Origin: Lepidodermella squamata | Taxonomy: Eukaryota; Gastrotricha | Reading direction: 5' to 3' | Assembly: GCA_047495785.1 (NCBI GenBank) | Contig: JBLDXI010000013.1 | Location: forward strand, 3,720,001 to 3,784,000 | Length of the DNA: 64,000 nt | In this document: positions 10,992-20,785 of the stretch, piece by piece | Layout of the letters: each line of letters begins with the position of its first letter | Position numbering within the stretch: the first letter of the stretch is position 1 | The notes under the pieces: generated by a model | The model's input: only the letters and a program-made list of their open reading frames with translations | Database searches by the model: none | What the model was told of the DNA's origin: nothing | Translations under genes and position numbers: made by a program

Positions 10992-12026
10992 TGATCGATT
11001 CAAGGTGTCACTTTTGACAAAAAACCATGTCTCGAAAATTTAGGAACAAATTGCACCCAGACCCTCCGCCTGTGCAGCCCACCTGTCCGAATGCCACCGA
11101 AACCCTGCCATCATGCTATTAAAGGTACACCTCTGGTCAAGTAGTATGGACGGGGCAGCGAGGCGAACGTTTCTATGGCCGACAACAGCACATCACGACA
11201 CTACAGCTTGGAAGCCGGCGTACCTCTCGTCATAGAACGGGTAATATCTAGAACTACGAAGGCTGCCATCAGAGCGATTCTGGTTGCCACCGAAGCTGGA
11301 CTCGAGATGAGCGAATATTGGCACCCCTCAGTAAAATAACCATTGACATTATTTGCTCGCACATGATTGAAAATCTTCAAATTCCCAATGATTAATAAAG
11401 GAAAGATCTTAATCAGTTCATAAATATTATTCAGTTTTAATAATATCTTAACGTTGAATATCCAATATCTTGAAGCATCTGCTTTATGGGCATGTTTTTC
11501 ATTGTCAGGCGTCAGGCGTAGCAAGTCCTCGTCCCATTCAAAGGCCGATGATCGGTAATATTCTAACTCGCCAGTTTTTATGATATGATTACACGAAAGG
11601 CGGAAAATGTTGCCGCTTTGCGAATGTTTTATGCTGAAAATCGATTTTCTGGCGCAGCTGTTGACGCGCCAGAGTGAAGTAGTCGCCGGTTTGTGGAGGA
11701 GTAACGAGCTATATTAAACCGTACAACATCGCTGGCTTGCCGCACCAGCCTTTCGGTCAAATTCGAGAATAATGTTGAATACGGCTTTCCAGCTGATAAC
11801 GGGATCGAGCTAAAGCGTGTTCAGAATCAGCGACGAGACCGGTCTGTTGTAGCCAGTAAGGTTTCGTAACAATATCGCAGAATTCAAAGGGGCAGACGAT
11901 TTTATGGGATGAAATTTGTTTGCAAGCATTGAGACAACTAGTAGGAAATAGGCGGGCGGGCTGGTCTGAGCGATGGATGGCAAACATACCGACGTAGAGG
12001 ATCAGGGGGCAGTTAGAAAGCTGTGG
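10992..12026. other. about 1-kb intergenic region, no supportable gene
   Basis: Short open frames exist (for example 11201-11524 and 11757-11987, minus) but none has a motif, signal peptide or relative in the window. The frame at 11757-11987 contains a cysteine cluster (CLNACKQ...CPFEFC) and could be a second exon of the candidate at 12027, but I could not join the two with a convincing intron. Confidence 0.4.
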
Positions 12027-12254
12027 TTATCTAGCAAGCTGATGGAGAGAAAGGTTAAAGTCGCACGAACATGTAGACCAGCTGTTTCTGAGTGCCTTTG
12101 AGCAATGCTTGCGGGAAATGTGGTCGGAAGTGAAAGCGTCTGTGTCAAGCTCGATTTGACGTTTTGATCGAGTAGAGGTGGTCGAAGAAATGCGAGGAGC
12201 GGCGACTTCGGCTACGGCGAACCACAGATAAAAGCAGGAAAACGACATCGACAT
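12027..12254 (-). CDS. possible small secreted peptide precursor
   Basis: An ATG-started 75-codon frame begins MSMSFSCFYLWFAVAEVAA, which could act as a signal peptide, then has a dibasic site (RSKRQ) and a short Cys-containing end (HCSKALRNSWSTCSCDF). This layout resembles a neuropeptide or insulin-like precursor, but the cysteine spacing does not fit a standard insulin chain. No splice structure is clear. It could equally be a chance ORF. Confidence 0.22.
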   Translation of the reverse strand: MSMSFSCFYLWFAVAEVAAPRISSTTSTRSKRQIELDTDAFTSDHISRKHCSKALRNSWSTCSCDFNLSLHQLAR

Positions 12255-12973
12255 TTTATTTGCTATTTGCTATTTGCAGGCTTTTCGGGCGTCGTCACGG
12301 TTGATTGATTTTTCTCAGGTGACGAGGCTGGTCGGTTTTGCGGGGCCTCCGACTCCGGTGGTACAAGGCTGGCCAAGTCCATGTCTAACTGGAATGGTGT
12401 CGGTCTTCGGAGGAATCCTGGCGAGGCTGGCAAATGACCGTTATTTTGCATTCGAAATTTGTGTGCTAGCGCACACATTATTATTGGGCTGAATGTTTGA
12501 TGTTGTTGACAAGGATTAGTCGCGGTTATCTTCGTCGGAGGTAGACAGTGCTGAACGGGTGATTATTGGCGGTGAAGCGATTCTGCTTCAGATCTGACGT
12601 GCTTGGGTAAATCTTCGCGGTATCGGTGGGGTTCTTCGCGTTGTAGGCGATGGCGCTGTAGACGATGTAGTAGTCGGTGTCGTAGTTAAAGTTGCCGTTG
12701 TAGTGCCGTTTCGAACTACGAAGCATGTACCCACCCGTCGTGAAATTGCGTGTTACGTCTTACGTCTTAGAAAAAATTAATTGAAAGCAGCGCCAAATGC
12801 TTACCAAAGAAACCTTATCAATTTTAACACCGGAAAGTACAGTCAATTCACCATATATCGAATTTATTTGCCAAACAATATTTCCAACACCAGGGTAGGG
12901 AATTTTATTTTGCACGTGAACTACAACTTTGCCTTCAATTCAGCAGGATGGTTTCATCAGCATTTTCGCGACT

Positions 12974-13320
12974 CTATTTCTTGTTCTTGAAGTAAGAGAA
13001 CTGACCACCGAACGGGTACAGGTGTTCGCAGTGTGTTAGCAGGTTGCAGGCACCTTTCCCCTCCAGGTACTTGACTGCAACACACGCATGCTGGGCCTGG
13101 CATTTAGCAACGCAATTAGCGACAGAGTCCGTGATTAGCCCACCAATGCTGTTCGAAGCGCTAGAGGCGCAGACTTGGTGGTTGAAGGTGAAACCTTTAA
13201 ATTCGGCTGAAAAACAATAACTTTGAAAAAGGCGAAAAGAGTTTGCTGAATAATAAGAAACATACCGTGAGCAATCGCAACGCCAACCAACATGGCAGCT
13301 ACAACAATCTTAAGGAACAT
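12974..13320 (-). CDS. small secreted PAN/apple-like protein, copy 3
   Basis: Exons at 13320-13266 and 13206-12974 encode 95 aa. The signal peptide is MFLKIVVAAMLVGVAIAHG (one change from copy 1) and the mature sequence is that of copy 2. The stop is TAG rather than TAA. Donor GTATGT, TATA box 72 bp upstream. Together the three copies show recent amplification with protein sequence maintained. Confidence 0.75.
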
Positions 13321-13386
13321 GATAAAAGTGTAATTGAAGTTTTGAAAAAGGGACGAATTGCTTGATCTATGCTTGGTGAAGCTGGT

Positions 13387-13392
13387 TTTATA
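13387..13392 (-). promoter_or_regulatory. TATA box of PAN-like gene copy 3
   Basis: TATAAA on the minus strand at the position conserved in all three PAN-like copies. Confidence 0.65.
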
Positions 13393-13744
13393 GGGTGGGA
13401 AAATACGTGCAGAGGATCCCACTCACTGTTTTTTGTTTTTTACACCCATACCAAAGTCAACAAGCGAGGTGACGCGGTAGAGGGCGTAGCGGATCTCGGA
13501 AGCGCGTCCGTTATTAGAGTAATATGCTGCTATATGGAATTAAATTTATGTGACTGGAAGATTATTCAAGCATCAAAACAACAGCTGAATTGACGAAAAT
13601 CATCAGCAAGAAAACAATTGAATTCATGCGTAGGTGCAAGTTGGCAAGGCAAGTTGGTTGGTGCTTATATGATTAAAATTAGTGGGTCAAGTAATCAGGA
13701 GCTTACAAAAATTGCTTCAAGTCAGGAATAACGAAATTTCCACT

Positions 13745-13865
13745 TGGGACCCTAAGCTGATCAAGGCTGGAGTTCCGCAAGGTGCTATTATCTGTCCCCA
13801 CCCTGCTTAAACTATACTCTGAAAAACCACAGTTAATCCGCTTTTCACTTGCCATAGAAGACCTG
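13745..13865 (+). mobile_element. second decayed reverse transcriptase fragment
   Basis: Plus-strand codons read LIKAGVPQGAIICPHP, the GVPQG motif of non-LTR reverse transcriptases. Its downstream flank (aatccgcttttcacttgcca) matches the sequence just before the KDMGIVFDD segment of the fragment at 10745, so it is an internally deleted copy of the same element, carried along by the segmental duplication. Confidence 0.45.
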
Positions 13866-14276
13866 ATCTGTCTGTTTTTCTCATTCTCAGTTCACATTCC
13901 GTCGCTTGAACAATGCTGCTTGATTCTCGATGACATCACACTTTAGCTTGATAGCAAATCGATCGTATATCGAACAGCTATAACCTTCGGCTTCCACTTC
14001 CATCAAAAATAGCAATCAAATAGACGTCTAATCAGCCTTAAAGCGATTTCAGCTATAAACTCAAGTTTATGGAAAAGATATCAATTCCCGATTTCACTAT
14101 CACGTTTTCATTGTCTATCAAATCTACAAAGCAAAGGTTTCATAATTCTTAGAATTGATCATTAAATTAATATCAAGTAGGTACATCAGGTAATTTAGTG
14201 CATATACGTTTGATAAATTAGAAAGTTAATTAATCAAGCTTTCGAAAAATCGCTTCAAGTCATGGATAACCAAGTT

Positions 14277-15263
14277 TTAAACGTTGATGTGAGCTTCGGC
14301 GGTCTTTCTCTCAGGATCTGGATTGATCGAAATCGTGAGCATCGCAGGTTCGACAGGCTGTTCTGAAGATTGAGCCGTGGCTCGCAATTCATAGGTTTCA
14401 GCCCGATTTTCAACAATAGGTCGAGGCGCCTGCTGGACTGGTTGTTGTTGCTGCTGGTGTTGGTGATGCTGGTTATTCTGGGCAAGTTCCTGATCCCGTT
14501 GTTCTCGTTCGAGCTGCCTATCCGCAGCTGATTTGGCGATGCAGCACATGCAACAAGCGGCAATGCCGGCGCAACAAACTGCGCAAAAGGCGCAGAATAC
14601 GGCCATGGCGAGCATGGCTACTCGGAACCCATAGGCGATGCAAGCTTAAGAAGGAAAGAAGTCACAATGGAATCGAAGGGAATCGTTCTTCCATACCTAT
14701 AATGTCGAGAATGTTGGCGCAGCCGTAGCCATTGGCACATCCCCAAAGTGGAGAGTTGTCGACATCCTTACCAGAAGCCAGAGCGGCGATAAGGACGGCA
14801 AATGCAACAATACTGCATGCAGCAGATAGAACACTCTTGATTGCTAAAGAAAATTGTCAATGCAATGAGAACAATTAAAATGATAATATAATGGAAAATG
14901 ATATATAAGGATAATATATTTTATAAAATAATGGATGGGTTTCCTGAATGAGCAGTTTTACTTACTGTTCAGTCGATCCTCATTGACTGCATCTAGTGTG
15001 GCGGTTTTCAGGCGCAAAACGAAAATAATGACCGCAAAAACGATTTCCGCGCAGCTGTACGCCACACAGAAGGCATTGGCTGATATGAATAATTTCCGAT
15101 CGCCGCGAACCTGATAGTTTATGGCAGTTCCAAGGGCAGCTGCGACAAAGGCTAACAGAAACATGTTAGCGCCGACATCGGTGATCATACTTCGCTTCCT
15201 TTGCTTTTGCCTGGCCTCCTCATCTTGAGGCTGTTGGTTGCCACCTCGCCTAAAGCCGTCCAT
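14277..15263 (-). CDS. four-helix membrane protein, family member 6, Gln/His-rich tail
   Basis: Exons at 15263-14966, 14843-14697 and 14644-14277, phase 1 throughout, give 270 aa. The ATG at MDGFRRGGNQQ is used because the upstream in-frame codon is GTG. Exon 1 encodes two hydrophobic segments with a VRGDRKLF loop; the 147-nt exon 2 ends GCANGYGCANILDII; exon 3 starts with a Cys-rich fourth helix (FCAFCAVCCAGIAACCMCC) followed by a long polar tail with QHHQHQQQQQ. This is the intact counterpart of the pseudogene at 8934. The family role is unknown; cysteines beside the membrane suggest palmitoylation. Confidence 0.75.
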
Positions 15264-16237
15264 GTAAAATTGTGCTTTCACTTGAGAAAAAGTCTATGTA
15301 TCTCCGCTCGTAATCTGTAAGAAATAACCAGGGACCGCACTCGTCTTTCGCTGTGCCGGTAGCTATTACTGCGAGAAGCTAAAAAGCAACAGCTGATGGC
15401 CAGTCGTGTTTAAAATACTGCGTCATTTCAGAGAGATATTTCCATCGCGCAAAGTTGAATCCGCCTTTGACGCCCGTCACGCAGATTCAATGAATCGCAC
15501 GGTTGTTTGTCGGATCGAGGGCACGCAAGTGCGCGACAACAGGGGAGGTCCCTTTCATCGCGGAGTTCTGAATAGACGATATTTCTGTAATGAACAGCGA
15601 TTGAGACGAGGGGGATATATGTCTGCGTTTATTCACATGGTCCACACCTGACCGCGGGTCACGATGGGTGACGAAGCGAGTGCAGGTGACGAATCGGTTT
15701 TCGGAATGGTAACGTGCGCATTCATGCCGATCTCCTTAATCACCTCCAAAGGTAGCTGAATCAGTAGTTCTGCGCTTTTCTGGAGAAGATTCAGCGAGCG
15801 ATACATGCTGGCAAAGCCGGTTCAGGTGACTTCAGCACCTATTTCGCAGCTCCTTACCGCCATAACGCAATAAAGATCAATACGAACTCCAACTTAAAAA
15901 AGGGATGCCAACGTTTTTCATACTATAAGGGATCCTTGGAAGGTTACAATGAGCGTCAATGAGCAGGAACCCCTTTCAAAGGGTCGAACCGAATGCGGAA
16001 GCTAAGATAGCCATGATATAGTCAGCGATCAGAAAATACGATTTTAATTATTGGCGGTGCGAAATTATATGCTAGACGAGCGCATTGTTAAAGTCATTTT
16101 CCTTACGTTAGACAAAGGCCTGCAAATTGTGAGATGCTCACATCACACGATCACTGCATATGATAACATCATTCCACTTCGTTTTTACTTCCATTATTTC
16201 AAATCCAGGGCTAAGCTCGATGCCGAAATAATTATTA
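15264..16237. other. about 1-kb spacer, nothing recognised
   Basis: The first about 160 bp match the flank of the pseudogene block (9330-9450). The remainder holds only short frames without motifs. Confidence 0.45.
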
Positions 16238-19130
16238 TCATAAATTACGACCTTGGTGGCGACTTCTCTCTGAAACAGTTCGATGCCTGCTCTCACTCAC
16301 TTTCGCAGCGAATAAAGCAACGGAGCCAATGATGCAATATGCTATCGTAATTGCAGATACGATTATATGAAAATTAGCCGGATTTTCTAGTGTAATTACG
16401 ATGAGAAGCGCACCGGCGATCAGAATTAAAATTTCAGCGTGTAAGCCCAGGACAGCACGTTTCAGAGCTGATCGCAAGTTTTCAATTTTTCTAGCCTTTG
16501 AAGAATGAACAAATCTTTCGAAAAAAATTGAACTTTGACACTTTGAAGACTTACCGGTGGAATTGAATTAATTCGAATCGCCAGAAAGACTAACCTCAAC
16601 AACAAAACAGCCATCAAAACCGCCATCAATGATATGAGTATGTTAGAATTCAGGTCCAGAGTACAATAGATGCGGTAGTACTTGACTATAACACCGGAAG
16701 ATATGTTACTCAAGTCATTTGATAGGCGATAAAATTTGGATTCGGATAACGACCTAGTCAAAATGAAGATGACGAAGAGGGCCGCTTGAAGAGCTGTTAA
16801 CAATAGGGGTAGATATCTTATTGAATGGATAATGGACTTCTTTCCAGAGCTTCTTCTAATCGATGCTGGCTTGCTTGAGAGTGAGCTCCTTGTGGATCCA
16901 AGAGATTCGTAAATTCGGGTGATGGCATCAGTATGAAGTCGAGCTGCTGTATTGTAAAGGGCTTTGGCGAGAGCATATCCTCTTTCCAATTTAACAAGCT
17001 GACTGGAAAGTGATAGATTGAATCCAGTCACAACAAAAAACCATTGAAAATAGCAGTTCATTACGACGCTTGATACGATTCCAAAGGGCAGAGCCAAGCT
17101 ATGAGAGAGCATCAAAATGAAGCTAACAAGCACTTGAAGATCTTCGACAGTCAATTCTTTAGGGTTAACCATGGAAATCGAGATTAGCCTCCTCTTAGCC
17201 GTGACACCAAGAATTAAAGTTGTTAGACAAATGGCGATCATAATAGCAGAAATCCCTGCAAATTACAAGTGCAAATGTGGAATTATTCGATTCTCCCACT
17301 CACCAAACAAGGAAATCACAGGGCCGTTTGGAATTAAAGGCAGTTGTACATCCAGGTAGGCGAAGCTGTCTTTCGGCGGTAAGCCATTATAGGTGCCCCA
17401 TGAGAAGTTGTTTGCAGTGTAAATGATTGAACCGTTATTTCTGGTGGAGCTGTAATAGGCTGGGATGACTACAGCTGTTACATTACCAATAATCTGATAT
17501 TGAGAAAAAGCGATTGGCACGGAACCGGACCACTGTCCATTCGGCTTAACCGAGTAATCACCTTTGAATCCGGCGACCCTCGTCTTTATTATGCCCTGTT
17601 TGAGGTATTCTCCGATGGTTGAGTCGGCCATTGAATCGTTAAAACTTAGATTTCCTAATTGGAAAAAAGATGAGATGGCATTCAGGGTTGATACAATTTT
17701 ACTCACTTGATCGAAGGATTGAATATGTGTTATTCACTATTGCCCCTATTATGAGGGCTTTGTCGTAACAAACAAGCGGCCAATTAGATAGGAATTTAAA
17801 TTCCTCAAAGTTGGGCATCCTTTGTCGTATTTTCGTTGAAAAACCAGACATTGTAAGTCCAGTTGAATCAGGAAGAAGCTGGTTATCGAAAACTTCAGCG
17901 CGAGACGAATCGCCATAAAATATAGCATTTAGAATCACCTGAAAATACGTGATTAGTTAAGCAATGAGAGTTTCTCGTCAACTAACCTCCCTTATCATCT
18001 CGTGAGTGCACCAAGGGCTGACAACTTCAGGAATATCGATGTCGAACTTGACGTAGGCCCACGAGCTGATTATATACTTGTAAGATGGCCCAACTAAGCC
18101 ATATCGATGCAGATAACACATGGCAGCGGTTGGTGCTGAAATTTCCAGCATAATGATGTGCGGATCGCGATCTGCCATTTCGCTAAATATCTTATCGTAC
18201 TCGGCTGGGTCTTGAGAGCCTTCGCTGATTTTGTCCATCCAAACTAGGGATATGTTTCGCTCCTCTAAAGCGTCAATGACCAGCGCATCTAGCTGATAAA
18301 GTTAACAGACAAATTCCTCTCTACTGTTTGGTTTATAAGTACTCGAGATTACCATATTATATAAGTCGGCCAGTTCAGATAAAATTCCGACTTTCCTCCA
18401 GCCCATTTCTATCACAAATGCCGCTACTGCTTGATAGGCGACTTCCCCTGTGTCTCCGAATGGAAAAAAATTTCGATATGCAACCCGATTTGTTTTCAGC
18501 TCGACTTTGTTTGGGAAAACGGAGGCCTTATAGTTCAAGATTTTAAATAGAAAACATTTCATGATCTGAAATCATTCTCGAACCGTAAATACGTTGTAAC
18601 GCTTGCTAATACTTGCTGCCAACTTTTGAGCAGTAACCGTGCAGTCTGAGATGAAAATAAACGGGATTCTGTGGAAATAACTTGAGCTTCCTTCCACTGC
18701 ATCGATGAAATTTCCAATATCTACAGCATCACTGCACTGGAATAAATCAAACTGTTGCTTATTAACAACGTGCCAACGCCGCTCTCCTTACCAAATCATC
18801 TTTCAGCTGAATCGCAAGCTCGTGGTCCGGCAACCAGTTTTCCTGTAGTCTAAGCTGGTCAAGAGCAAGCTGCATAGCCCGAGGACATACTGGTCCCGAA
18901 GGAAAGAATTCACTTCCGAAGGTGATTGAAGCCATCAAAGTTATTAATGGCCTCCCCGAGGTCAGGTTTGTCGAAGACGGAAGGACATAATCAGGCATGA
19001 GATCATCAGGCGACGAAAACTCGCTGGCTGCAGTGGAACTTCTCCAAATTTGTGGTATTGTAGCATGCTGCTCATAGCCGCTTACGCTTAGGACACCCGT
19101 AATCATTAAAGATTTTATAATAGAAATCAT
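16238..19130 (-). CDS. class C GPCR, GABA-B receptor-like
   Basis: Eight exons (19130-18792, 18736-18593, 18526-18353, 18292-17987, 17938-17707, 17654-17304, 17255-16555, 16495-16238) join in frame to 834 aa. After a signal peptide (MISIIKSLMITGVLS) comes a periplasmic-binding-like Venus flytrap domain: CPRAMQLALDQLRL, AYQAVAAFVIEMGWRKVGIL, then MLEISAPTAAMCYLHRYGLVGPSYKYI. Seven hydrophobic helices follow, beginning near residue 520. Helix 3 has CYFQWFFVVTGFNLSLSSQLVKLERGY, the C...W...G pattern of GABA-B-type receptors. The C-terminal tail is only about 20 residues, so the long coiled-coil of GABA-B subunits is missing. Such receptors signal through G proteins, typically as heterodimers. 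Ligand unknown. The second intron was placed at 66 bp rather than a 27-bp alternative. Confidence 0.75.
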
Positions 19131-20785
19131 TCTATAGCTAGACTACGTTAAAAATCGACTTGATAGGAAAGGTCACACTCAAGTACAAACATGTAGCTGC
19201 AACCTCTGTTTCCCCCGCGGAGCGTGCTCAACTCTAATAGTCGTAATAGCCTAACTAGCTTTGCTTCAAGTTTTTTAAACTGAAAGGTAAGGGAAGGAAA
19301 TGCATAATCTGATGATATAAGTGTAGCTTATAGATTATACAGGGCGATATATCCTTGATACGTGATATTTAAAGACTGCGCGGGGTATCCCCGTGTTATA
19401 TACGGAACCCTTTATTGGACTATCTATTATGTAGAAAGAATTATTAATACCTTGACGACAATGGAATCGAATCCATACCCCTAGCGACTAGGACACTGAA
19501 TGATTCTTTTGCTAAACAGTCGATTTAGGAGTAGAAAAGATGGCGACGTATTCAAATATGCAGAAAATGAGCGCTTGCTCTTAGGAATCTCGCCTCTCGC
19601 CCCGCCTCCTCAAAAATCTTACTTCATACCTTGAGGCAATCGGAAGTATACTTATAGAACCTTTATTTTTTTAGATTCATTGTTTTGCTAGTTCAATCCA
19701 ACAACCGACTTCTCAGATAACGCTGTATGTCTTTGGCCTGTTTACTTTTGTCTGATTCATTACAGCAACATGAAATTAAGGAAATGAAAATTGATGCTCG
19801 AAATTCGAAGATGCAGCTGTTTTGAATAAATGAACTTCCCTCGCCAAAATATGCAGTCGTTTCGCAATCACGATTTTTTGCCTGAGCATCAATCCACGCC
19901 TCACTAATACATGATCTACAAGCATGTAGTTGCGCTTCTCACTCCTGTTCCAGCACTATAATCTCACAAGAAATGCTTGTCTGAACCAGGAATGAGTGCA
20001 TCAAGTGGATCCCCTGCTAAGATACCTCATGGGCAGACACAGAGCGTCGGTTTTTTCATGATTTTATCCGCGGTCAGGTACCAACTGAATAATTTTCGAC
20101 TATATTATCCGTCAGGCTTAAATCATACCCATAAATTTTGAACCATCTCGTAGCTCAATTCCGGATGATATCATTTGTTTATTTTTCACGCTAAAGTTAA
20201 CTCTCCTCAGTGCTGCTAATTCACAGAATGGTGTGAAGCACAGCGTATATAGTGTAAGCCAATATCTGCACTTCCGCCACGCAATTTTTTAGACTTGCAC
20301 TAGCAACAGCGCTGTGGCCACTCTTTAGCAAGGCAACGCAGAAAAAAATAAATAAAAATAATAGTTCGCGCATATATCCATCATCATCGAAGTATCGTGT
20401 TGTATATTCTTATCAGTTTAATAAGAATAGCCGCGAGTTGAATCAACATATTGAATTATGCATCAATCGCCCTCACTTGTTCTAAGGCTACGAATGCGAG
20501 AGATGCATTGATTTATTTTTCATCATCTCGCTAACTACATGGAGAAAATCGCATTACGACCGCAAAGGGTCGCCGCTTATTAGCTTACGGCTACTTGAAG
20601 TCAACAGCCTTTATCTTAGTTTTATTATTTGCTTTTCCGACGCTATATATCTCAACGATTAGCCACCGCACAAAAAACCGCCGCTTGTCTGTCTTCTCTG
20701 TGGGGTATAAATCTCGGTCGGCAAAAAATCATCAACGCTTCCGATAATTTTGTTTTTTATCTCTTCTGCGAGCTAGAGACGTTTT
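19131..20785. other. 1.65-kb intergenic region between divergent genes
   Basis: It separates the start of the minus-strand GPCR from the start of the plus-strand CARD/ankyrin gene and so should contain both promoters. I see no ORF with support, no RNA gene and no clear repeat. Confidence 0.45.

Larger units (their letters stand above)
8100..13870. repeat. triplicated segment carrying PAN-like genes
   Basis: Copies lie at about 8100-9450, 9460-10990 and 12530-13870. They share the PAN-like gene, its TATA-containing upstream region, a further-upstream stretch (gaattaaaaacaacagctga at about 8850, 10550 and 13570), and 3'-flanking sequence. Copies 2 and 3 also share sequence further downstream of the gene (around 9570-9780 and 12590-12790) and reverse transcriptase fragments upstream. 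Copies 1 and 3 share an adjacent four-helix membrane gene, broken in copy 1. Similarity between 9381-9450 and 15361-15430 marks the outer end of that larger block. Confidence 0.75.

Noticed and set aside
12263-12492. Overlapping frames on both strands beside the candidate peptide
   Set aside because: They are mirror frames of the same Pro/Ser-coding stretch, with no domain and no conserved start.
18567-18592. A 27-bp intron in the GPCR gene with exon 3 starting IMKCFLFK
   Set aside because: Too short for splicing. A 66-bp intron ending at the next in-frame AG matches the other introns and gives a better flytrap sequence.
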